Origin: Trichormus sp. M33_DOE_039
Lineage (GTDB): Bacteria > Cyanobacteriota > Cyanobacteriia > Cyanobacteriales > Nostocaceae
DNA: 64,000 bases
Direction: 5' to 3'
NCBI GenBank assembly: GCA_015296085.1
Contig: DVDT01000033.1
Span: forward strand, 1-64,000
This document shows positions 17,633 through 26,300 of the stretch, piece after piece. The translations under genes were made by a program, and so were the position numbers. The notes under the pieces are model-generated. The model had not been told where the DNA came from and did no database searches. It saw only the letters and a program-made list of their open reading frames with translations. How positions within the stretch are numbered: the first letter of the stretch is position 1; each line of letters begins with the position of its first letter.

Positions 17633-17737
17633 ATAACTTCTGCTTTCCCGGAAGTAACTTCTGTCTTCCCGAAAGTAACTTCTGTCTTCCCGGAAGTAAC
17701 TTCTGCTTTCCCGGAAGTAACTTTTGTCTTCACATTT
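17633..17737. repeat. 21-nt tandem repeat array, 4 units plus a degenerate fifth
   Basis: Units start at 17633, 17654, 17675, 17696 and 17717, with consensus GTAACTTCTGTCTTCCCGGA plus one base. Each unit contains two short palindromes (GAAGT-A-ACTTC across the joint, and CTTCC-C-GGAAG), so the array could fold into serial hairpins. The 21-nt period is three heptamers, reminiscent of cyanobacterial STRR elements. There are no spacers, so this is not a CRISPR. Confidence 0.7.
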
Positions 17738-17854
17738 CCGTGTTTCGCGCACTCTGTAGCAACTTCCGCTTTCACGTTAAGAACTTCATGCGATGTGCAA
17801 GTTATTAATCATCTAACTTTTTACGGGATCGGGATAACCTCTCTCCAAACCTCC

Positions 17855-17904
17855 GAACCGCAACTGTAGAGACGTTGTATACAACGTCTCTACAGTTGCG
17901 GTTC
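17855..17904. repeat. 50-bp perfect palindrome, dispersed repeat family copy A
   Basis: Both 25-nt arms match without a mismatch, centred between 17879 and 17880. The inner 30 bp (TGTAGAGACGTTG + TATA centre) is the same family as 20579-20608 and 36797-36826, which have CATG at the centre. The change from GCATGC to GTATAC is symmetric, so pairing is preserved. This copy alone has the extra GAACCGCAAC arm. Confidence 0.85.
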
Positions 17905-17911
17905 CCTGGTA

Positions 17912-18083
17912 CTACGGTGTACACACATCTGGTTTGCTAGGTGGAAAATGTGGATTGATCCCCCTAAATCCCCCTTAAAAAGGGGGACTTTGATTTTGTT
18001 TCTTGTTCCCCCTTTTTTAAGGGGGGCTAGGGGGGATCAAAACGATGTGGGACAAGGTTATAAGACTTGTGTGTACATCTCAG
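17912..18083 (-). mobile_element. Miniature inverted-repeat element, copy 2 (empty site)
   Basis: The reverse-orientation partner of 12929-13139, 172 bp. It aligns throughout, including CTACGGTGTACACACA at one end, the internal GATCCCCCTAAATC hairpin and TGTGTGTACATCT at the other end. It lacks the 45-nt insertion and so shows the original target at 17970/17971. Confidence 0.75.
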
Positions 18084-18277
18084 CTTACCTACTAGGGAAG
18101 GGGGTTAGGTTTCACGTTAACTTTTCCACATAACGTGAAAACTTAGATGAATAATAACTGCCGTAAATTACCTAATCGTTAGATTTTTTCATAAAAATCA
18201 ACAATTTTACGTATGACAACGCTTTAAACAATTGTCCACTATAGAGTTAGGGTTAATTGGAAATTAGAGTATTAAAT

Positions 18278-18640
18278 ATGGCAAGAAAAAAACGCAATTC
18301 ACGTATGCTAGATAAAGCTGAGATACGTCTAGCAAGCATTAAATCTATTAGTCCAACTCTAGATGTAGGAGAAGGATTAACAGTTCAAGATTATACAAAG
18401 AAAATTGAACGCCTCAGAAAATCTCTGGAGGCGTACAATACCACTCTTTCTAATATTGATGTTTTATTAACTCAGATAGTTGAATATGAGGAAGATTTAG
18501 CCGACTATTCTGAGAGTATTTTACGTGGTGTTGCTTATAAGTTTGGTGGCAATAGTCATGAGTATCAAATGGCTGGAGGTACGCGGAAAAGCGATCGCAA
18601 ACGTGCTATGCGTCAAAAAGCGGTTTTGACTACTACCTAA
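18278..18640 (+). CDS. Conserved cyanobacterial protein of unknown function, coiled coil
   Basis: A protein of 120 residues from the ATG at 18278; the open frame starts at 18257, but MARKKRNSRML is the more natural beginning. It is basic at both ends with a coiled-coil centre (YTKKIERLRKSLEAYNTTLSNIDVLL). The C terminus GVAYKFGGNSHEYQMAGGTRKSDRKR is a shape I associate with short conserved cyanobacterial proteins with no assigned role. It has no signal peptide or membrane helix. Its stop lies 2 bp from the stop of the convergent CAP gene. Confidence 0.6.
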   Translation: MARKKRNSRMLDKAEIRLASIKSISPTLDVGEGLTVQDYTKKIERLRKSLEAYNTTLSNIDVLLTQIVEYEEDLADYSESILRGVAYKFGGNSHEYQMAGGTRKSDRKRAMRQKAVLTTT

Positions 18641-18642
18641 AG

Positions 18643-19242
18643 TTACGGAAATGGGCGCAAGAATAACTGGGTAACGTAGTAAGTATTACCTTCTCGCCAA
18701 ACTCCTACACCTGTTTCCGTAAATACTGGACGGAGAATATTTTCTCGATGTCCTGGGCTTTTCATCCAACCTTCAATAGCTGCTGGTACTGGCCGAGGTA
18801 CATTCTCGCTAGTGAATAAGTTCTCTCCAACTGCTGAGTAAATAATCCCATCCCTGAGGACTCTTTCTTGTGGTGTGCTACCGTCAGCACCAGTATGGCT
18901 AAAAAAGTTTTGTTCAGCCATCTGACGGCTATATTTACGGGCGACTTGCGCTAATTTTTGATTATCTTTGAGTGCTTGCAGACCATTTTTTTGTCGGACT
19001 TGGTTAATACCTCGACGAATTTCCGCCTCCATTTGGGCAGTTGTCACAGACTCAGGTGAAATTAATGGTTGTGGTGACTGGTTGGGGATGGGTATTGACG
19101 GCAGAGGGGATAAATTTTTCTCAATCGCCTCACAACCAAGTGATAAAAGTGCGATCGCCAACAGTGGAACGTAGCCCATCACTACCCTGATGAACCAAAT
19201 TTTGCGAGTCAATATATTCATTTCAGGTAAGAAATAATTCAT
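18643..19242 (-). CDS. CAP/SCP-domain lipoprotein (YkwD-like)
   Basis: A 199-residue exported protein. The signal sequence ends in lipobox LSLGC (Cys37), so it is predicted to be lipid-anchored. A Pro/Ser-rich linker precedes the CAP domain (residues ~75-195): VARKYSRQMAEQNFFSHTGADGS, then AVGENLF and MKSPGHRENIL, with the conserved His and Glu residues of the CAP cavity. Bacterial CAP proteins of this subgroup are secreted; the biochemical role is unsettled. Several in-frame Met codons (1, 8, 22) leave the exact start open. Nothing coding is seen from 19243 to 19600. Confidence 0.8.
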   Translation of the reverse strand: MNYFLPEMNILTRKIWFIRVVMGYVPLLAIALLSLGCEAIEKNLSPLPSIPIPNQSPQPLISPESVTTAQMEAEIRRGINQVRQKNGLQALKDNQKLAQVARKYSRQMAEQNFFSHTGADGSTPQERVLRDGIIYSAVGENLFTSENVPRPVPAAIEGWMKSPGHRENILRPVFTETGVGVWREGNTYYVTQLFLRPFP

Positions 19243-19600
19243 TAGATAGTTGTTTTACTGTTATGTTTTCAGTTTTAAATAAAAATATGATATTGCTATG
19301 ACAATGTCCTCAAAGAATAGGATTTTTTTAGATTTTACATACTTAGTTTTACTTATTTATTATTTTGCAATTATTAAAACACAAAAATCTTCAGTTTACG
19401 AACATCATATATTCATGATTGGCATAATGATAGAAGATGCTAATATGAACGATTGTCAAGCTTTGGTGCTATCGGTCATTGATTAACATCACCAAAAAAA
19501 ACTGTATAAGCTGCTGCTAAATAAGAGGGCGATCGCTGCAAAATTCTGCCATTCATCTTAGTTTACAGTTACTTTCTAGTTCATTTGCGCGTAGGTATTT

Positions 19601-20407
19601 ATGGACTCCATCGACATCAGTAAACTTCATCTCTGGGTACAAGATAGAGACACAGTATTGCAATATAGTAATGATGTAGAATGGCGTTATGGTCAGAAGC
19701 CAGACTATACCCGTTCTAACGAAAAACTTGCCGCAGAAAGCATACAAAATCATCCCGAAAATTCCCTAGAAAGATTAGTCCAAAATTTGGTAAGAGCTTT
19801 TGATATTGAGGCAAATTTTAAGACTAATCCCGCTCAATGGCTAACTGTTGTGCAAGACAAGTTTCGGATGAGTACCAATGGTGGTAATGGATACACCATC
19901 ACAGATTTGATTAACTCAGGTACTTATAAACTCTTAATTGGTAATAACAAACATTACAAAGCCAGTGAAGAAAACTTTGAAACTTCAACTAATCTCTTTC
20001 ATACAGCATTCCCTGAAGGTTTCTTATGGGAAGTTATAGAAGTTTATTCCGCACCGCCAAGTATTGTTTTTAAATGGCGACACTGGGGTAATTTTAACGG
20101 TGCTTATAAAGATTATGCACCTACAGGTGAAACTATTGAAATTATTGGTACTAGTGTAGTTCATCTTAGAGATGACCTCAAAATTCTCTCTTTAGAACAC
20201 TACTATGACAATACCAAGTTTCTAGGGAAACTTACTTCTGGTGGAAAATTACCCAACAATAATCAAACACAGCAGCAAACAAAAACTAAATCTTCTCTAT
20301 GGCAAAAGTTATGGAATATTATCAAACAACATTGGCCGTGGAGAAAAAAATCAACAGGCGTAAATTTATCTACTAGTCGTTGTCCTTTTGCCCCTTTGGC
20401 AGATTAA
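19601..20407 (+). CDS. SnoaL-like (NTF2-fold) protein
   Basis: A 268-residue protein. Residues ~70-200 resemble a SnoaL/ester-cyclase-like NTF2 fold: a WRHWGNFNGAY strand-turn, APTGETIEIIGTSVVHLRDD and LSLEHYYDNTKFLGKL. The N-terminal ~60 residues and the C-terminal tail rich in Gln, Lys and Trp (SLWQKLWNIIKQHWPWRKK) are extra. The basic, Trp-rich tail might bind membranes. Relatives are annotated as nuclear-transport-factor-2-like or pathogenesis-related proteins with no clear reaction. It stands alone, and a hairpin at 20419-20455 lies just downstream. Confidence 0.6.
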   Translation: MDSIDISKLHLWVQDRDTVLQYSNDVEWRYGQKPDYTRSNEKLAAESIQNHPENSLERLVQNLVRAFDIEANFKTNPAQWLTVVQDKFRMSTNGGNGYTITDLINSGTYKLLIGNNKHYKASEENFETSTNLFHTAFPEGFLWEVIEVYSAPPSIVFKWRHWGNFNGAYKDYAPTGETIEIIGTSVVHLRDDLKILSLEHYYDNTKFLGKLTSGGKLPNNNQTQQQTKTKSSLWQKLWNIIKQHWPWRKKSTGVNLSTSRCPFAPLAD

Positions 20408-20418
20408 AGCTTTCTACT

Positions 20419-20455
20419 AAGGAATGTACTGCTGCTGCAAAGCGGTACATTCCTT
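20419..20455 (+). terminator. Hairpin after the SnoaL-like gene
   Basis: AAGGAATGTAC and GTACATTCCTT form a perfect 11-bp stem with a 15-nt loop, 12 bp after the stop codon. There is no strong T-run after it, so it may act as a weak terminator or 3'-end stabiliser. Confidence 0.45.
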
Positions 20456-20575
20456 ACTTCAAACAAAATGAAAATACTCTTACACTTTTAAGATAAATTT
20501 GGTTACTTAAATAGTTGAATTTATTACAAAATTTTCTGTCCTTTAATTACAGACTGTACTGTCTGTCTTATTAAG

Positions 20576-20638
20576 CACTGTAGAGACGTTGCATGCAACG
20601 TCTCTACACCATTTATTTACTACAAATTCATAGAGAAT
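20576..20638. repeat. Dispersed repeat copy B with 30-bp palindrome
   Basis: The perfect palindrome at 20579-20608 is followed by CATTTATTT, TACAA and TTCATAGAGAAT. The same order occurs in copy C (36795-36856), so the mobile or amplified unit is ~60 bp and not just the palindrome. Its right end coincides with the break in the antiporter remnant. Confidence 0.7.
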
Positions 20639-20894
20639 GATTCCATGCAGCTTCAAATAATAGGGGTGGTAAAAAAATAAATAGAATTAAAGCTGGAGAA
20701 AGAATGACTAAGCGGACATCAACCACCACCAAAACCAAACCAACTATGACTAGTAATAAAGTGTAGGGTATCTGACGAAACCAACTAAATATCTGTGGTA
20801 GAGTCGCCACACCTAAAGATACCGAGAGAACTAAGAGAAACTGTTTGAGATTAGAAGCGATCGCTTCTTCTGCGGTTGTTGATTCAATTACCAT
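20628..20894 (-). pseudogene. Truncated NhaP-type cation/proton antiporter, N-terminal remnant
   Basis: The 88 codons match only the start of a CPA1-type antiporter: two or three hydrophobic helices ending in LILFIFLPPLLFEAAWN, a conserved segment normally followed by some 350-450 more residues. After AWN the frame runs into dispersed repeat copy B (right edge ~20638) and stops at 20628-20630. All transport-site residues of the later helices are missing, so it should not be a functional transporter. An intact antiporter lies immediately divergent (from 21046). The sequence is otherwise undamaged, suggesting the loss is fairly recent. Confidence 0.7.
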
Positions 20895-21045
20895 AATGAA
20901 GGTGATAGTGACAATTCTAAAACTCTAATCAGGACATAGTGTATCCTGTAAAAACATAGGGCAAGCTTTTACTCTCATACTTCAAAATAGTTCAGTATAA
21001 AATCTTCTCAAACTGCCCTGAGCATGAGATTCTTTTAGCCACCTG

Positions 21046-22620
21046 TTGTTGACTTGCCCAAAAGACGTGAATGTTACCGAATTAGTCAAAATTTCAATTA
21101 TTCTCCTGCTGATTGCCACTTGTGTAGCTTTGCTATCCCGGCGGTTGCGAGTTCCTTATGTCACAGGTTTGGTATTGGCAGGTTTACCAATCACTGAGTT
21201 ATTGTCTCGTCCCATTGGTTTAGAACCTTCCTTGGTTTTGAATCTTTTCTTGCCAATTCTCATCTTTGAAGCTGGCATAAATACCGATGTTAGCCGCCTA
21301 CGCAGCACATTTAAGCCAATTGCCCTTCTAGCTGTTCCTGGGGCTGTGCTTTCCAGTGCGATTATTGCCGTTATCCTAAAATTAGGGTTGGGGTTAGGTT
21401 GGATACCAGCTTTACTTGTAGGGGTGATTCTGGCAAATACTGATACAGTTTCCATGATTGCCGTATTTAAGGAAATACCAGTACCTTCCCGGCTTTCTAC
21501 TATCGTGGAAGGAGAAACTTTATTTAACGATGCTGCGGCACTAGTGTCATTCAACCTGATTTTACAAGTATATTCAACAGGTTCACTGACATTACTAGAG
21601 GGAATCCAACAGCTGTTATTTATCTCTCTAGGTGGTTGTATTGTCGGATTAGTCTTAGGTTACTTGAGCATACCTGTATTTTCCCGTTTAGATGATCCTC
21701 TGAGTAGTCTATTACTGACAGTTGCAGTAGCATTAGGGACTTTTCAAGTGGGGCAATTTATCGGTGTATCGGGTGCTGTAGCTGTTGTTGTCGCTGGGTT
21801 AATTTTTGGTAATATTGGCATTGCGCGTCATACTTCTGCGTCCAGTCGGATTACCTTGTTGAGTTTCTGGGAATATGCCAGTTTTACAGTTAACACCTTT
21901 ATTTTTCTATTGATTGGTCTAGAAATTAACTTGGTGGATCTTTGGAAGACTTTACCCGCTGTTCTACTGGCAGTTTTAGCTTATCAAGCAGGGCGACTAC
22001 TAACAGTTTATCCGCTACTGGCAACGGTTCGCTGGTTTGATCGGCCAATTCCACTGCGCTGGCAACATTTACTCTTTTTAGGTAATATCAAGGGTTCGCT
22101 CTCGATGGCTCTAGCGTTGAGTTTACCAACTACACTACCAGGTAGAGAATTTCTCATCATTTTAGTCTTTGGTAGTGTGTTTGTGTCATTGGTGGGGCAG
22201 GGTTTGAGCTTACCTTGGCTAGTAAAACGCCTAGAATTGTCTAGCTTCTCACAGGAGCAGCAACAGTTAGAAGAGTGGCAAGCCCAATTAATTACGAGTA
22301 AATCAGCACAAGATGAATTAGATAGCCTTTTGAAATCAGGGGTTCTACCCAAAGCTATTTACGAGGAAATGCGTTCAGCTTATCAAGTCCGAATAGCTGC
22401 GGCAGAAAAAGCTCTACGAGAGTTTTATAATCGCCGTCCTCAAGATTTGGAAAGCCAAAAAGGTGGATTTAGTAAACTTGATACGATTCGTCGTCGTTTA
22501 TTGCTAGCAGAAAAAGGCGCACTCAATGAAGCCATACGTAAGCGAATTCTCTCAGAAGAAATTGTCAAGGAGCGAATACAAACTATCGATCAACAATTAT
22601 TACGACTAGAAGATGATTAA
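21046..22620 (+). CDS. Cation/proton antiporter (CPA1/NhaP type)
   Basis: A membrane protein of ~524 residues. Residues ~8-395 carry about twelve hydrophobic helices with the antiporter core: LFLPILIFEAGINTD, VILANTDTVSMIAVFKE and EGETLFNDAAALVSFNLIL, the last containing the family's conserved ND ion-binding pair. A cytoplasmic helical tail of ~125 charged residues follows. It should exchange Na+ or K+ for H+. No ATG start is available: TTG at 21046/21049 or GTG at 21067 (then NVTELVKIS...) are candidates, and the GTG gives a more typical N terminus. It is convergent with a TrkA-type protein, 1 bp between stops, which may be its regulatory subunit. Confidence 0.85.
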   Translation: MLTCPKDVNVTELVKISIILLLIATCVALLSRRLRVPYVTGLVLAGLPITELLSRPIGLEPSLVLNLFLPILIFEAGINTDVSRLRSTFKPIALLAVPGAVLSSAIIAVILKLGLGLGWIPALLVGVILANTDTVSMIAVFKEIPVPSRLSTIVEGETLFNDAAALVSFNLILQVYSTGSLTLLEGIQQLLFISLGGCIVGLVLGYLSIPVFSRLDDPLSSLLLTVAVALGTFQVGQFIGVSGAVAVVVAGLIFGNIGIARHTSASSRITLLSFWEYASFTVNTFIFLLIGLEINLVDLWKTLPAVLLAVLAYQAGRLLTVYPLLATVRWFDRPIPLRWQHLLFLGNIKGSLSMALALSLPTTLPGREFLIILVFGSVFVSLVGQGLSLPWLVKRLELSSFSQEQQQLEEWQAQLITSKSAQDELDSLLKSGVLPKAIYEEMRSAYQVRIAAAEKALREFYNRRPQDLESQKGGFSKLDTIRRRLLLAEKGALNEAIRKRILSEEIVKERIQTIDQQLLRLEDD

Positions 22621-22621
22621 C

Positions 22622-23302
22622 TTATTTTTGGCATTCTTGAATAAAGTCAATCACTTGATGTATGAATCCCGGTTTAGTGACAATCAGGATAGTAGAATCA
22701 GGCTCTAGTATCGTACTCCCGTTGGGAATAATCAGATCCATGTGTGGGTGGGGTTGATAGCCAATAATGAGAGAACCACTGGGGAATCGAGGATTTTGAG
22801 CAATTTCAGCAACGCTACGACCCACAACATAACAACTATTGGAGATAGCAAGTTTCAGGACTTCAATTTGCCCTTGCTCAAAGTGCATCATGGATTCTAC
22901 CTGTGGGTACTCAATGGCGTTCACCATTGTAGAAACTGCTAACTCCACGGTACTAATAATATGATTAGCTCCAGCTAAACGCAGTGGTTCAGCAAAATCA
23001 GGGTGACGCATCCGGGTCAAAATATGAGAAACACCGTAGTGTTTCGCCAGAGTTACCATCGCTAAGTTCAAAGCATCACTTCTGAGAACAGCTGCGAGGG
23101 AATCAGCTTTACGAATTCCCGCTTCTAATAATACTTCTGTACTTACTGCACTGCCTTCAAAAGCCATCGCTCCTACTTGTTCACGAGCGTAGCGACAAGC
23201 GGTAGGATCAATGTCAATGATTGCCACTGTATGGCCTAATTCTATTAACTTTTGGGCTAAACTCAATCCAACTAAACCAGCTCCACCAATTAGGATATAC
23301 AT
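22622..23302 (-). CDS. TrkA-type NAD-binding regulatory protein
   Basis: A cytosolic protein of 226 residues. Residues 1-~130 are a TrkA-N (RCK) Rossmann domain with GGAGLVGLSLAQ and the acidic strand end AIIDID, expected to bind NAD(H) or nucleotides. Residues ~140-222 form a TrkA-C domain ending in STILIVTKPGFIHQVIDFI. Such proteins gate K+ channels, Trk/Ktr transporters or CPA antiporters. No Trk membrane subunit is nearby; the convergent antiporter is the best candidate partner, by location only. Confidence 0.85.
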   Translation of the reverse strand: MYILIGGAGLVGLSLAQKLIELGHTVAIIDIDPTACRYAREQVGAMAFEGSAVSTEVLLEAGIRKADSLAAVLRSDALNLAMVTLAKHYGVSHILTRMRHPDFAEPLRLAGANHIISTVELAVSTMVNAIEYPQVESMMHFEQGQIEVLKLAISNSCYVVGRSVAEIAQNPRFPSGSLIIGYQPHPHMDLIIPNGSTILEPDSTILIVTKPGFIHQVIDFIQECQK

Positions 23303-23352
23303 GGAATATCTGCATAATTAATTTAATGACTCATGGTGATTGTAACTATTTT

Positions 23353-26300
23353 TTAGACAGGGTCGGAGACTGGATATATTGAGCCAACATAACTTGTAGT
23401 GGGATATTTTTGGATTAATTCTTGAACTTGCGTGGCTACAAGTGGATGTGAATCTTGTTGTAATTTCGGTAGTAGGTCTAAAAGCACGCGCTGAGATACC
23501 ACGCCTAAATAAGCGATCGCAGCTTCTCGCACAAAGCCTGTAGGATGACGCAAAGCTAACAAAATTTCATTGATAGTTAGGCGAATGCGGTTGACTTGAG
23601 CAAAATGAAAGCAACAAGCCAAGCACCAATCTGAGAAAAAATTCCCTAAAGTCAGCATCCGGCGGATTCTGTCACTGGCTGAAAACTGTTCGTATTCTAT
23701 CAATCCGGCTTCTACTAGATAGGAGAGTTTTTCTTGGGGCGATCGCTTATCTAAAATATTCAACAGCAATGATTTGGTGGGTAAATTGACTGTATGCTCT
23801 AATATCTCTAGCCCCCGTGCTAAATTAGCCCCTGATTCTGACCGTAAATTAAAAGCCGCCGCCTGCATTTTTTCGGGGGAATATAATAGCCGTAATAACA
23901 ACAACAATCTCTCCCTCACATCCCATTCCATTTCTTGCAAAGCTCGTTTTAACAATTCGTAAATAATCTCCACTCTCTCTTGTGTTTGATAATTCTCGAA
24001 ATTTTGTTGTGGTTTTAAGTCTATATATGCAGCATAGATTTCACCTAAAAATTTCAATTCCTGGTCAATTAAACTTTCCACTCGACTGTGCTGGAATCGA
24101 TCTACTAAATTGGTGATTTCTGATTGTTTTTGGATTTTTAATAAACTCCGCAGAATATGATACCTAGTCATCCCCCAAGAGGATTCTAAGTGTAACCATA
24201 AAGTTTCTAGTGCTTCTAGGGTGGAGATGTGCGCTATTGTCCGCCAAGCGTACATCCGTAAGACTTCTGGTTTATAAACATTGGTCGCTAACTGCAACAG
24301 CATCTCCAATGCTTCATTTTCCATTTTGACTAAGGCGCGCATCGCCGTGTCACGGGTGGATTTATAGTAGAGTGCTTTCAACAGGGCTGAGTAATATTCT
24401 TCCATGCGAGTCGCCGCAATCATTTCCAAGACAGCGCAGCGCACTCGTAGCGATTCATCCTGTAATAAATTGGGAACGTGAATCCGCAATGCTTGTAAAT
24501 AAACTGCTTCTCTTAAAGCCTTAACCGCATTTATCCGTTCTATTTCTCGCTTGTGAGTGAGCATCCGGCGTAGGGTTTTAGTAGCTGCGGCCTTTTGTAT
24601 AGGTGTTCCCTGTCTTAATAGCAAAGCCGCCGCAGTCCCACGCACAAGTGAATGGTTGCGTGGTTGTAGATATTCTTCGAGGAGACTGAGATTGGGATGG
24701 GTTTCTGCTAGCCAGACATAACGTAACGCCAAAGCAAAAACTTCTGGATTCACGACTCCAGGGGGTCGTTCTAACAACCACTTCACCTCTGACGCATATT
24801 CAGACTTCGCACCGACAGCTAGCATCACTTCTAAACTATGATGCTGTAAATCTGGAGCTAGTTTAAATAATAATCCGGCTAAAATTTCAGCTGCCCCTTG
24901 GGGATCAATTTGGGCTAGTAAGTCAATACAAGAATGTTTATCGGCGGCGTTACCTTTTTCTTCTAAAGCTTTGACAACTGCTTGTTTAAAAGCGCGCAAT
25001 CCCACCTTAGAAGCACTTAATTCGCCACGTTCTGCACTCAACACTAACAAATCTACATAGCGCGATCGCAATACCCAAACTACGCGCAAGCATCCTACTG
25101 CGACAATGGCCGTCTCCGCAATAAATATCCATTTTTGTACGGGGGCGGTAACAAAATTTCCCCCAATCACCAAAGTTAAAAATATCACTAATCCAGCTGA
25201 ACCTGTAGCGATCGCTTCAGCTGTTCCTCCTGATAAAGCCTGCATCCGGCTACGAATCCGTTCCGGTATGGGTTGATATAACACCGGGCCACTACTGACT
25301 ACGAAGGTGTAACGTAGCAGTTCATCCGTAAATTTTAGCCCGACTAGTCCCCAGAAAAAAGCTAAGGATTGAATTCCAGGTATTAAATTGAGGACAAAAA
25401 TTACTCCTGGGACGATAAAGCCTACAGCTATAGGTAACAAACCTGCACTAAAAAACACCCCAAAACGTTCAATGAGGCGACTAGAAAAAAACCACTGCGT
25501 CGTTAATTCACAAAGCCCGACAATTCCACCAAATAAACCTAAAAATCCTGCTAATTCTTTATCGCCCAAGTTTAATTTCAGTTCTTGCAGATATTGGAAA
25601 TCGATTAATAACCCTATGACTTGCAAAAGACCAACAAAAGCAAATAACTGTAATGTATAACGCCTGAGAGGTGCTTCTAGGCGGCGGTGCCGAGAAGCTT
25701 GTTCTTGTGGAAGTATGCGCTGTGGTGCATCGGGGAAAGCACCGCGATACTGATAGGTTAAATAAGCCAGAATCGCCGAGCCTAAGATGATGACTCCACA
25801 GGCGATGATAATCACCCGATTTAGCCTAGCAAATTGCAGCAACCAAGGTAAACTAAAGCCACTGATGACATCTGCAACTAGTAACCCGCTACTGACTATG
25901 GGATAAGTACGTTTAATTTCTCGAATATTAAATAGTTGATTGGCAACAATAGAAGTATTTAGATCATTGACTACATAGATAGAATCCACCCATAGCCGCA
26001 GCAGAAACACCACGATCACGGCTAAGTAAGAAACATGTAATCCTTTGTGCAGTAATACTAGTAAAATTAGCGGTACTACCATACAAGGTGCGATCGCTAC
26101 CACTACCCAACGCAATGGGAAAATCTTTTGCAACCAAGAATACAAAAAAACTAGTGCGATCCCCATAAAAGCACTAGCTATATACATCCAAGGTAATGGC
26201 CCAACCCCGTATTCATCCAAAAACAGCGCGACTGTACTATCTTCTGCCCATCGTAACCCTATAGATACAGTTGTATAAAAGGCAAACATCATTCCAGTCC

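Larger units (their letters stand above)
17770..18140. mobile_element. Second miniature element (B), copy 2, split by other repeats
   Basis: TTTCACGTTA at 17770-17779 matches the complement of 18131-18140. Inside are pieces similar to copy 1: CTCTCTCCAAACCTCC near 17840 and ACTAGGGAAGGGGGTTAGGTTTCAC near 18091 (written here in part). Between them sit the 50-bp palindrome (17855-17904) and the MITE copy (17912-18083). I read this as a nest of successive insertions; the exact borders are uncertain. Confidence 0.35.

Noticed and set aside
17384-17737. CRISPR-like repeats
   Set aside because: The 83-nt repeat has only two copies and the 21-nt array has no spacers; there are no cas genes.
17573-17869. 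98-codon ORF over the 21-nt array
   Set aside because: The peptide simply reflects the tandem repeat (SAFPEVT units); 21 is a multiple of three, so an open frame is expected by chance.
19298-19486. 62-codon ORF between the CAP and SnoaL-like genes
   Set aside because: AT-rich, no ribosome-binding site, no recognisable family.
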